Shown here: positions 1 to 5,889 of the stretch, one piece after another
Layout: the number at the start of each line of letters is the position of its first letter
How positions within the stretch are numbered: the first letter of the stretch is position 1
Origin: Kiritimatiellia bacterium
Lineage (GTDB): Bacteria; Verrucomicrobiota; Kiritimatiellia; RFP12; UBA3636
Reading direction: 5' to 3'
NCBI GenBank assembly: GCA_016295275.1
Contig: JAEDLN010000076.1
Coordinates: forward strand, 1-9,694
DNA: 9,694 bases
The notes under the pieces: generated by a model
What the model saw: only the letters and a program-made list of their open reading frames with translations
Database searches by the model: none
What the model was told of the DNA's origin: nothing
Translations under genes and position numbers: made by a program

Positions 1-51
1 GCCAGTAAGCCTGATAAGGTTCAAAGCAAGTTGTTCTCATCTTACCTACCG

Positions 52-216
52 CCATTACACCCGCATGAGCCCCCCCGCCATTACGCCCACACACCATTAC
101 ACCCGCAATATTCGCCCGTGCCCCGTGCCGTGCGCACCGCCCATGCCCCGTTGCGGTAGGGCGCGATACTTGACCGCCGGGGCTCCCGGCTCGCGCCCTA
201 CCGCCATTACGCCTGC
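52..216. repeat. Four dispersed copies of a CCATTACRCCYRC 13-mer
   Basis: Copies lie at 52-64 (CCATTACACCCGC), 78-90 (CCATTACGCCCAC), 94-106 (CCATTACACCCGC, identical to the first) and 204-216 (CCATTACGCCTGC). Copies 1, 2 and 4 are preceded by CG. Copies 1 and 4 share a longer left flank, CCTACCGCCATTAC. In copy 4 this flank is the right arm of the palindrome at 153-204, so copy 1 may mark the remnant of a second such element. Spacing is irregular (26, 16 and 110 bases), so this is neither a simple tandem repeat nor a CRISPR array. Function unknown. Confidence 0.65.
153..204. repeat. Nested palindromic element (REP-like hairpin)
   Basis: A perfect 14-base inverted repeat pairs GCGGTAGGGCGCGA (153-166) with TCGCGCCCTACCGC (191-204). 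Inside it, GCCGGG (176-181) pairs with CCCGGC (185-190) around a 3-base loop. The inner stem abuts the right outer arm, leaving a one-sided 9-base bulge at 167-175. The folded RNA or single-stranded DNA would be very stable. No T-run follows on either strand, so it does not look like an intrinsic terminator. It resembles intergenic palindromic (REP or miniature mobile) elements. Membership of a genome-wide family is inference, since only one copy is visible. Confidence 0.75.
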
Positions 217-226
217 GCCCGCCCAC

Positions 227-259
227 GGCTCCCCACCACCCGCGGCTTGGCTCCCCACC
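227..259. repeat. 11-base direct repeat GGCTCCCCACC
   Basis: GGCTCCCCACC occurs at 227-237 and again at 249-259, a 22-base period, and both copies lie in the C-rich part of the spacer. The surrounding bases (CCCGCGGCTT, CCCGGCTC) are similar but not identical. It may be a decayed tandem duplication. No function can be assigned, and with base composition this skewed chance remains possible. Confidence 0.4.
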
Positions 260-282
260 TGCCCGGCTCGCAGAATGCGCTC

Positions 283-311
283 TTTATCGGAAAAGCGATT
301 TTTGCTAGAAT
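283..311 (+). promoter_or_regulatory. Possible promoter of the uppS operon
   Basis: TAGAAT at 306-311 matches the sigma70 -10 box at five of six bases and is preceded by TGC (303-305), giving an extended -10 (TGnTAGAAT). A weak -35 candidate, TTTATC, lies at 283-288 with a 17-base spacer. Transcription would begin about 6-8 bases after the -10 box, at about 317-319. That is at or next to the uppS ATG at 318, so the mRNA would have almost no leader. The assignment rests on pattern matching only. Confidence 0.4.
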
Positions 312-317
312 CGGAAC

Positions 318-1067
318 ATGAATGAACTGTATCCGAAACATGTCGCAATCATAATGGACGGAAACGGACGCTGGGCAAAGTCAAGAGGGTTGCCCCGCAT
401 CCGCGGTCATCATGCCGGCGCGGAAGCCGTCCGACGACTCTTGAAAGGGGCCGCCAAATTCGGAATCCAATGGATTACCCTGTATGCCTTCAGCGTCGAA
501 AACTGGAAGCGCCCCGCTGCCGAAGTAAACGGCTTGATGTCCCTTCTGACCGGCTTCCTTTCGGCAAACCGAAAAACGCTGTGCGACAATAAAATCCGCC
601 TGCGGATCATGGGCCGTCGCTCCGATTTGCCCGATGCCGTAAATCGTCTGCTTCAGAGCGTCGAAAAGGAAACCGCCCGATTCGATGGACCCCAACTCAT
701 CCTGTGCCTGTCCTACGGCGGCCGGGAAGAACTCGTTCATGCAACCCGCCAAATCGCCGCCGAGGTGCAAGCAGGAACACGCTCGCCCGACCAAATTACG
801 GAAAAGACCATCGCCGAACACCTCTATCTGCCCGATGTGCCCGACCCCGATTTGATCATCCGGACTTCCGGCGAAGAGCGGCTGTCCAATTTCCTTCTCT
901 GGCAATGCGCGTATGCCGAATTCGTTTTTCTCCCCGAACCTTGGCCGGATTTTGATGAAAATTCCTTGAAACGGGCACTGGATCTCTTTGCATCGAGAAA
1001 CCGCCGATTCGGCGGAATTGTCGATCGGCATGGTTCATCCATCGTTTCCGCTCCGGACGCTCCCTAA
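318..1067 (+). CDS. uppS: Isoprenyl transferase (undecaprenyl diphosphate synthase)
   Basis: Cis-prenyltransferase that adds isopentenyl units to farnesyl diphosphate to make the C55 lipid carrier for peptidoglycan and other envelope polymers. It acts in the cytoplasm at the membrane. The 249 residues match the usual length of about 250. Family motifs appear in order: MDGNGRWA at 13-20 with the catalytic Asp14, FSVENWKRP at 58-66, LSYGGREEL at 131-139, IIRTSGEERLSNFLLWQ at 180-196 and WPDF at 209-212. The ATG at 318 puts HVAIIMDGNGRW at its normal distance from the N terminus, and no nearby in-frame start competes. There is no clear ribosome binding site, and a candidate -10 box lies just before the ATG. 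It is the first gene of a plus-strand operon, and cdsA follows after 41 bases as in many bacteria. The exact chain length of the product cannot be read from sequence. Confidence 0.96.
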   Translation: MNELYPKHVAIIMDGNGRWAKSRGLPRIRGHHAGAEAVRRLLKGAAKFGIQWITLYAFSVENWKRPAAEVNGLMSLLTGFLSANRKTLCDNKIRLRIMGRRSDLPDAVNRLLQSVEKETARFDGPQLILCLSYGGREELVHATRQIAAEVQAGTRSPDQITEKTIAEHLYLPDVPDPDLIIRTSGEERLSNFLLWQCAYAEFVFLPEPWPDFDENSLKRALDLFASRNRRFGGIVDRHGSSIVSAPDAP

Positions 1068-1108
1068 CGTCTTTTCTTTCAAAACACCTTCCGTCGAGCT
1101 CTCCACCT

Positions 1109-2089
1109 ATGCTTAAGTGGCGCCTTATTACCGGAATTTCCGTCGCATGCTTCTGCCTGGCTATCTTGTTCTTGCTGCCGGCCTGGACGCACATGGTTCT
1201 CATTCTCGCAATTTTCGCACTGGCACAGCTCGAATACTACGAAATGGTGACGCGGTCCAATCAAAGCAGACTGGAACGGTGTGCGCCTTCCTCTCTGACA
1301 CCTGCAGACCTGCAAGATCGGGGCTACCATTACGATCTGCTCATTACAACCATTTGCGGAATTCTTTTCCTGCTCGTAGCCGCCGTGGAATCGCCCGTCG
1401 TCATTTCGCTGATCGGAAAGCGCTTCCCTACCTGGACCCCGATTCCGCCGGGGCGTTTCGATTTCTCCGGCTATGCGCTCGTCTTTACACCGGCGATCCT
1501 CTTGGTTGCCGGCGTCTTCCGCCGCCGAACCAGCCACGCCATGGAATCCTTTGCCCTCTCCTACGCAGGCTTTTGGTATATTGCCGTTTTGCTCAGCTTT
1601 CTGGTTCGGCTCGCCTTTGAATGGCCTTGCTTCGAACAGGGCGGCACCAACTACACGGGCCGTCTCTATATTCTCCTCTTCGCCTTGCTCGTGAAATTCT
1701 CCGATATCGGCGGCTATACCTTCGGATGCCTGTTCGGCAAACATAAGCTGATTCCGGAAATATCCCCCAAAAAGACGGTGGAAGGCCTGATCGGCGGCTA
1801 CCTCTTCTCCCTCGGCATCTCCCTTATCTTTTGGGCCCTGATCAACCGATTCGGGGGAACGGCTTTGGGGCAAACCCATTTTCCAATCGTCCACGCCATC
1901 GCACTCCCCCTCCTCCTGACCACGACCGGCGTGCTGGGCGATTTGGCCGAATCTCTCATCAAGCGATCCGTTGGCGTAAAGGATTCTTCCTCGCGTTTCC
2001 CGGGAATGGGCGGAATCTTGGATATCTTCGATTCGATCCTCTTCTCCGCTCCTTTCATGTACATCTACGTGATTACATTTATCAAATAA
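1109..2089 (+). CDS. cdsA: Phosphatidate cytidylyltransferase (CDP-diacylglycerol synthase)
   Basis: Integral membrane enzyme that converts phosphatidic acid and CTP to CDP-diacylglycerol, the branch point of phospholipid synthesis. The 326 residues hold many hydrophobic segments, for example at about 10-40, 78-102, 121-136, 150-169, 184-197, 228-246, 260-276 and 309-325. The C-terminal half carries family features: SDIGGYTFGCLFGKHKL at 198-214, SPKKTVEG at 219-226, GDLAESLIKR at 277-286 and KDSSSRFPGMGGILD at 291-305. The last two cover the region of the metal-binding aspartates in solved CdsA. The usual PGHGGxxDR signature reads PGMGGILDI, so His and Arg are replaced. I recall similar variants in planctomycete-type homologues. 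The protein is longer than the E. coli enzyme (about 285), partly through a cytoplasmic or loop segment at 48-77. The expected downstream partners dxr and rseP are absent. Confidence 0.94.
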   Translation: MLKWRLITGISVACFCLAILFLLPAWTHMVLILAIFALAQLEYYEMVTRSNQSRLERCAPSSLTPADLQDRGYHYDLLITTICGILFLLVAAVESPVVISLIGKRFPTWTPIPPGRFDFSGYALVFTPAILLVAGVFRRRTSHAMESFALSYAGFWYIAVLLSFLVRLAFEWPCFEQGGTNYTGRLYILLFALLVKFSDIGGYTFGCLFGKHKLIPEISPKKTVEGLIGGYLFSLGISLIFWALINRFGGTALGQTHFPIVHAIALPLLLTTTGVLGDLAESLIKRSVGVKDSSSRFPGMGGILDIFDSILFSAPFMYIYVITFIK

Positions 2090-2107
2090 CCGACGCACCG
2101 GTTCGAT

Positions 2108-2788
2108 ATGCTCTCCTCCTCCCAATCCGCCGCATCGGCAACAAAGAGGCCGCAAACGATATCTGAAGAGATCGCAAACGCCGTCACTCATGGAGTCGGA
2201 ACGTTGCTCTCGATTGCCTGCTTGACAGTTGGCATCGTATTCGCGGCAATCGATCGGAATCCCTGGAACATTGTCTCCGTCTCGATTTACGGAGCCACAA
2301 TGGTTCTCCTCTATCTCTTCTCGACGCTCTATCATGCCATCACCAACAAACGCGGAAAGCGCGTTCTCCAGTATTTCGATCATGCCGCAATCTATCTTCT
2401 GATCGCCGGCTCCTATACCCCCTTCAGCCTCGGTGCTATCCGACTCTACTCCCCCGGATGGGCTTGGAGCATCTTTGGAATCGAATGGGGACTCGCAATC
2501 GTCGGAATCGTGTTCCAATGCTGCTGCATCGGCCGCTATCGGGCTCTCTCCAATGCCTCTTACCTCTTGATGGGATGGGTCGCACTCATTGCCGCATACC
2601 CGTTGTGCAAGGCCATGGAGTTTTGGGCAATCTTCTGGACCCTGATCGGCGGTCTCTGCTACTCCGTCGGGGTCGTCTTCTACAACATGAAGAAGGTCCG
2701 CTACATGCACGCAATCTGGCATCTCTTTGTCCTCTGCGGAACCCTTGTCCAATTCTTCGTCATCTTCCGCTATATTGTCCTGAAGTAA
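2108..2788 (+). CDS. Hemolysin III / PAQR family membrane protein
   Basis: Seven-helix integral membrane protein of the HlyIII (YqfA-like, PAQR) family, related to eukaryotic adiponectin receptors. The 226 residues follow the family plan. NAVTHGVGTLL at 24-34 opens helix 1, STLYH at 72-76 and DHAAIYLLIAGSYTP at 91-105 follow, and HAIWHLFV lies at 201-208. His76, His201 and His205, with Ser72 and Asp91, form the conserved set thought to bind zinc. This suggests a metal-dependent hydrolase, possibly acting on lipids such as ceramides. Bacterial members have no firmly established activity, and the hemolysin name is historical. It starts 18 bases after cdsA and ends 11 bases before lpxI, so it is almost surely co-transcribed with envelope-lipid genes. 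No Shine-Dalgarno sequence is visible before the ATG. Confidence 0.92.
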   Translation: MLSSSQSAASATKRPQTISEEIANAVTHGVGTLLSIACLTVGIVFAAIDRNPWNIVSVSIYGATMVLLYLFSTLYHAITNKRGKRVLQYFDHAAIYLLIAGSYTPFSLGAIRLYSPGWAWSIFGIEWGLAIVGIVFQCCCIGRYRALSNASYLLMGWVALIAAYPLCKAMEFWAIFWTLIGGLCYSVGVVFYNMKKVRYMHAIWHLFVLCGTLVQFFVIFRYIVLK

Positions 2789-2799
2789 CCAATCCGACG

Positions 2800-3708
2800 A
2801 TGAAATCGCCCGATCCCAACCAGCCTCCGAAAACACCCGTCGACCCCCCTTCTCCGAAACCGGTCGATCAACCGGTTCCAGACGATCTTCTCGTTTTCGC
2901 CGGCAACGGCGAGCTGCCGCAACTCGTGATCGAAGGAGCTCGAAAGGCCGGCGTCCGGCGCATCGGCGTCCTCGGCTTCCGCGGCTCTACCCCGCGCCGG
3001 ACACTCGCAATGGCCGATTGGAGCCGCATCATCTCCTTCTCGTCGCTTCGGTTGTTTCGCGAAACCGTTCGCACGGCCGGATTCCGGTATGGCATCCTCG
3101 CCGGACAGATTTCGCCTCTCTCCTTTTTCCGCGCCGCTTTCGATCCGGAGGTCATGCGGCTCTTGCGTGCGAAATCCGTTGTCAATGCGCACTCCGTTTT
3201 TACCAGCCTGATCGCCGAAATCGAACAGAACGGAACGAAAGTACTTCCTTCATCCCTGTTTCTCCGAAGTGCGATTCCAACGCCCGGATTGCTCACGAAA
3301 ACGCCCCTTTCCCCCGAGCAAGAAGCCGATCTTGCGTTCGGCTCCCGCATCGCCATGTCCATTTGCGATCTGGATATCGGCCAGACCGTTGTCGTAAAAG
3401 ACGGTGTCGTCCTTGCCGTCGAGGGCTTTGAAGGAACCGACTCCACCATCCTGCGGGGGGGCCGTATCGCGCGCCGTGGCGCCATGGTCGTCAAGGTCGC
3501 CAAACACAACCACGATATGCGCTTCGATATCCCCGTCGTGGGTCTTCGTACGCTCGATTCTATGCGGCGCGCCCGTTGCACCGCCATCGCCGTCCAGGCC
3601 GGACGAACCCTTCTGCTTGATCGCGAAAAACTCGTCCGACAGGCGGAAAAATACGGAATCGCAATCATTGCCTTCGATTCCGGACTTCCCTCCGCCCCCA
3701 TCTTTTGA
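2800..3708 (+). CDS. lpxI: UDP-2,3-diacylglucosamine pyrophosphatase LpxI
   Basis: Fourth-step enzyme of lipid A synthesis: it hydrolyses UDP-2,3-diacylglucosamine to 2,3-diacylglucosamine-1-phosphate (lipid X) and UMP. LpxI replaces the unrelated LpxH in alphaproteobacteria and various other lineages. The 302 residues include AGNGELP at 34-40, VEGFEGTDSTI at 207-217, KVAKHNHDMRFDIPVVGLRT at 232-251 (holding the conserved DxRxD aspartates) and CTAIAVQAGRTLLLDRE at 260-276, all typical of the family (former DUF1009). The ATG at 2800, 11 bases after the preceding stop, is the only usual start codon between there and the core. It yields a proline-rich tail of about 28 residues (11 prolines) ahead of the normal N terminus. 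The frame stays open upstream to 2458, but that part lies over the HlyIII gene and is not family-like. No other lpx gene is in view. Confidence 0.93.
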   Translation: MKSPDPNQPPKTPVDPPSPKPVDQPVPDDLLVFAGNGELPQLVIEGARKAGVRRIGVLGFRGSTPRRTLAMADWSRIISFSSLRLFRETVRTAGFRYGILAGQISPLSFFRAAFDPEVMRLLRAKSVVNAHSVFTSLIAEIEQNGTKVLPSSLFLRSAIPTPGLLTKTPLSPEQEADLAFGSRIAMSICDLDIGQTVVVKDGVVLAVEGFEGTDSTILRGGRIARRGAMVVKVAKHNHDMRFDIPVVGLRTLDSMRRARCTAIAVQAGRTLLLDREKLVRQAEKYGIAIIAFDSGLPSAPIF

Positions 3709-3723
3709 GAGCCGCCGCCCCCC

Positions 3724-3748
3724 ACCGCTCCGTCACAAAAGCGGTTTG
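3724..3748. terminator. Weak hairpin between convergent lpxI and methyltransferase genes
   Basis: ACCGCT (3724-3729) pairs with AGCGGT (3740-3745) across a 10-base loop, and TTT follows on the plus strand. It starts 16 bases after the lpxI stop and overlaps the last codons of the facing methyltransferase gene. A short stem, a long loop and only three T residues make it a poor intrinsic terminator, but it is the only candidate in the 24-base gap between the two stop codons. Confidence 0.22.
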
Positions 3749-4566
3749 CGCCCGATCAATATGAGCGTCGATGGAATGCAGTCCAACTGCCCGCCATGGT
3801 GCGCCCAATCGTCACTCGTATACGGCGCATTCTTGCAGGCCGGCGGCTCCGCCAGCCCGACAACCTCCAGACCCGCGGCACGAAACCATCCGAACCAATC
3901 CGAAACCGGCCAGGCACGTGATACGACATGCCCGTTCGAATCCTCGCGAACGTCATCCGGAGGATAAAAATAATTCGTGAGAAACAGCCCGCTTCCGGCT
4001 TCTGCCGTTTCGCCGTCATCCAGTGTCTCGACCTCGCCCTCTTCGATCCATTCGCCATTGTAGAGCGGATGGACGGTGGAAACCATGACCGTTCCGCCGG
4101 GTGCCGTGCGCCGCGCCATCGCTTCCAATATCTTCCCGGGACGCTGCACAAACTCCATCGCATGGGAACTGTGGACAAAATCGAAGCACGCCGGATCCTC
4201 CGGCCGCAACGCCGCCTCGAAATTCTCCAGGGACGCAACACGAAAATCAATCGCAACCCCTTGCTTCGCAGCGAGCGCCCCCGCATAGGCAAGCTGTTGC
4301 GCGGAAATGTCCATCGCAATGCAGGAAACGCCTTTTCCGGCTAGCCAAATGCTGTTCTGCCCTTCGCCGCACCCGAGCTCCAACGCATGCTGCCCCGCTC
4401 GAAACGCCGGAAGCAATTGTAGCTTTTTCTCGCCGGGAATTTGGGGACCGTAATGAAAATCATCCAGGCGAATGCGCGTAATGGCGGCATATTCATCGGC
4501 CAAATGATTCCAATAGGAACACTGGCTGACTCGGGAAATGTTCTCGCGCTTGTCGTTCTTTCTCAT
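3733..4566 (-). CDS. Class I SAM-dependent methyltransferase, substrate unknown
   Basis: A 277-residue soluble Rossmann-fold methyltransferase. Motif I is LELGCGEGQNS at 62-72, which binds S-adenosylmethionine. An acidic residue after strand 2 sits in AMDIS at 84-88, DFVHSSHAMEFV at 129-140 matches motif IV, and PGGTVMVSTVHP at 156-167 matches the post-IV strand. The C-terminal part is rich in aromatic residues (NYFYPPDD, WFGWFRAAGLEVVG) and probably forms the substrate lid. It resembles general small-molecule methyltransferases (UbiE or Methyltransf_11/25 type); the substrate cannot be told. I chose the ATG at 4566 because it lies 10 bases after the chromate transporter stop with GAGGG (4571-4575) just before it. 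The frame continues to 4632, which would overlap the transporter by over 50 bases. It is the last gene of the minus-strand operon. Confidence 0.85.
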   Translation of the reverse strand: MRKNDKRENISRVSQCSYWNHLADEYAAITRIRLDDFHYGPQIPGEKKLQLLPAFRAGQHALELGCGEGQNSIWLAGKGVSCIAMDISAQQLAYAGALAAKQGVAIDFRVASLENFEAALRPEDPACFDFVHSSHAMEFVQRPGKILEAMARRTAPGGTVMVSTVHPLYNGEWIEEGEVETLDDGETAEAGSGLFLTNYFYPPDDVREDSNGHVVSRAWPVSDWFGWFRAAGLEVVGLAEPPACKNAPYTSDDWAHHGGQLDCIPSTLILIGRKPLL

Positions 4567-4576
4567 TCTACCCTCT

Positions 4577-5233
4577 TCAGCATCCCAACACGGGAAACAA
4601 AAGCGCTCCCGCCACGGAACAAATGATGACAAGCGTCATGATGTGAAAACGCTTCGTATACAGCGCCCATGCGGAAAATGCAACCAGCAAAACCGCCAAA
4701 GGCCGTACGCGAAAGCCCTCCGGAAGCGCCTCGCCCGCAAACAGGGAACGCCATGGTATGTCGCCGCTGAATACGCTCATCTCCAAAAAGACAAGCGTCG
4801 CCAATACCATCATGCCGATCGTCGCCGGCGCAACACCCCACAACAACCCCTGGACAATCGGATTCTTCTTCCAACGCTCCAACGACCGCAATGCGACCGT
4901 CATCAAAACGAAGGATGGAAACAAAAGCCCGAACGTGGCCGTAAAACTGCCGACAATCCCGGCCCACCGATACCCGAAAAAGGTCGCCGCATTGATGCTA
5001 ATGGGCCCCGGCGTCATTTGCGTGATGGCAAGCAAATTGCCGAAATCCTCCGGAGCCAACTGCAGATAGGGCGCGTCCGGACCGACAAAAAAATCAAGGT
5101 ACACGGGAACCAAAACAGACCCGCCGCCAAAACAGAGCAAGCCGCATTTGACAAATACCCAAAAGATGGAGAAAAAGACGGAAAGTCCGGTGGCCGTACC
5201 AAACAGCAAGAAGATCAATCGGCCCGTTGTCAT
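4577..5233 (-). CDS. Chromate transporter subunit, second of a pair
   Basis: Half-size (218 residues) chromate ion transporter (CHR) family membrane protein. CFGGGSVLVPVY at 34-45 matches the family N-terminal motif, and QMTPGPISINAATFFGYRWAG at 72-92 matches the conserved PGP...G segment. Hydrophobic helices follow, to a very short C terminus. CHR proteins occur as fused two-domain ChrA or as two separate short proteins, such as the Bacillus pair that must be expressed together for chromate efflux. This is the second member of such a pair. The ATG at 5233 overlaps the upstream stop (ATGA) and has a strong AGGAGG six bases before it, so I prefer it to the longer open frame reaching 5431. The two are probably translationally coupled. 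The true anion is uncertain; many CHR proteins sit in organisms that never meet chromate. Confidence 0.88.
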   Translation of the reverse strand: MTTGRLIFLLFGTATGLSVFFSIFWVFVKCGLLCFGGGSVLVPVYLDFFVGPDAPYLQLAPEDFGNLLAITQMTPGPISINAATFFGYRWAGIVGSFTATFGLLFPSFVLMTVALRSLERWKKNPIVQGLLWGVAPATIGMMVLATLVFLEMSVFSGDIPWRSLFAGEALPEGFRVRPLAVLLVAFSAWALYTKRFHIMTLVIICSVAGALLFPVLGC

Positions 5234-5886
5234 GGCATTCCTCCTTCCTCGTCCCCATTGCCGCCAACGCCCATTCGGCGCAACAACGGCAACAAAACCG
5301 CCCGCCACAGAATCCCCGCAAACATGGTGCCGACCAATACCAAGCCGACATTGTACTTCCACACGAGAATCAGCAATACCGTTGCCGCCAACGCCAAAAA
5401 GGGATAGACACCATGCATGATGCGGGGCCAAGACTTGAAAATCGTTGCAAGAATCACACCGCTGATGGCACTGCGAAGACCCAAAAACGCCCCCTGCACA
5501 TACCGATTGTCAAGCGGCAACGCTTCGTATCCGATCGCAATCGCCGTGATGATGCAGAAGGAGGGAAGCGATACGGCCAGCAACGAAACGAAAACGCCCC
5601 ATAGACCCGCAGTCTTCAAACCGACGTAAATCGCCGAATTGCCGGCAATCAGACCGGGAACCATTTGGATGATCGGCAGACGATCGATCAGTTCCCCCTC
5701 TTTCAGCCACTTGAGCTTTCTCCCGAAAACATCGTCTGCGGCAATGATGATGGCATAGCCGCCGCCGACAATGAAGAGCGAAATCTTGAAATACTCGATG
5801 AACAGCGTCCACAAAACCTTCCGCCGGCTCATGTTCAGATAAGCCGGCGGAGATTCTTCAGGCTGGGACTGCTCCGCGTTCGCCAA
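5230..5886 (-). CDS. Chromate transporter subunit, first of a pair
   Basis: Half-size CHR family membrane protein of 218 residues, partner of the next gene. VGGGYAIIIA at 40-49 is the family N-terminal motif. QMVPGLIAGNSAIYVG at 74-89 corresponds to the PGP-containing segment, with Leu in place of the second Pro. Hydrophobic stretches lie at about 27-50, 76-122, 137-150 and 160-200, and a charged tail (RRMGVGGNGDEEGG) ends it. The start is uncertain. A TTG at 5886 lies 3 bases after the glnS stop, and an ATG at 5832 (residue 19) would remove an 18-residue hydrophilic leader; neither has a well-placed Shine-Dalgarno. It joins its partner by a 4-base ATGA overlap. The pair likely forms an antiparallel complex in the inner membrane, inferred from the family. 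Confidence 0.87.
   Translation of the reverse strand: MANAEQSQPEESPPAYLNMSRRKVLWTLFIEYFKISLFIVGGGYAIIIAADDVFGRKLKWLKEGELIDRLPIIQMVPGLIAGNSAIYVGLKTAGLWGVFVSLLAVSLPSFCIITAIAIGYEALPLDNRYVQGAFLGLRSAISGVILATIFKSWPRIMHGVYPFLALAATVLLILVWKYNVGLVLVGTMFAGILWRAVLLPLLRRMGVGGNGDEEGGMP
5240..5245 (-). promoter_or_regulatory. Strong Shine-Dalgarno site fixing the second chromate transporter start
   Basis: On the minus strand AGGAGG occupies 5245-5240, six bases before the ATG at 5233-5231, within the purine-rich GAGGAAGGAGGA. It lies inside the end of the upstream reading frame. This near-perfect site contrasts with most other genes here (uppS, cdsA, the HlyIII gene, lpxI, uxuA), which show none. It supports the overlapping start over the longer open frame. 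Confidence 0.8.
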
Positions 5887-5889
5887 ACC

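Larger units (their letters stand above)
1..317. other. Non-coding C-rich spacer upstream of uppS
   Basis: I see no convincing gene here. Short open frames exist on both strands, but they are low-complexity (proline, arginine, alanine), match no family I know, and arise from the strong C bias of the plus strand. The CCATTAC repeats lie in different frames relative to one another, which argues against a coding repeat. The stretch holds a long nested palindrome, four copies of a 13-mer, an 11-base direct repeat and a possible promoter, each listed separately. The 3' end of a gene outside the window could reach the first few dozen bases, but nothing shows it. Confidence 0.7.

Noticed and set aside
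153..204. Intrinsic terminator for a gene to the left
   Set aside because: No T-run follows either arm, and no gene is visible at the left edge to be terminated.
52..216. CRISPR array from the CCATTAC repeats
   Set aside because: Repeats are only 13 bases, spacing is irregular (26, 16 and 110 bases) and no cas gene is present.
65..348. Short open frames on both strands over the C-rich spacer
   Set aside because: Low-complexity proline/arginine/alanine translations, no motifs, and one overlaps the uppS start. They result from skewed composition and repeats.
2458..2799. Upstream extension of the lpxI frame by 114 codons
   Set aside because: It overlaps the HlyIII gene in another frame, is not LpxI-like, and the ATG at 2800 lies 11 bases after the preceding stop.
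1079..2836. 585-codon open frame on the minus strand opposite cdsA, the HlyIII gene and the start of lpxI
   Set aside because: Its translation is highly acidic, low in hydrophobic segments and matches no family, while the plus strand carries three well-conserved genes across the same DNA. It is a by-product of codon bias, though its length is striking.
2858..2877. Inverted repeat AACCGGT-N6-ACCGGTT that could be an operator
   Set aside because: It lies within the lpxI proline-rich codons, not near a promoter; repeated Pro-Val-Asp codons explain it well enough.
3928..4626. Plus-strand open frames opposite the methyltransferase gene
   Set aside because: They share no family motifs, while the minus-strand frame has clear SAM-binding motifs in the right order.
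4538..5407. 289-codon, very basic open frame on the plus strand
   Set aside because: It lies opposite the two chromate transporter genes, whose protein motifs and overlap are convincing. The basic translation (KRQRP-type) is the complement of their membrane-segment codons.
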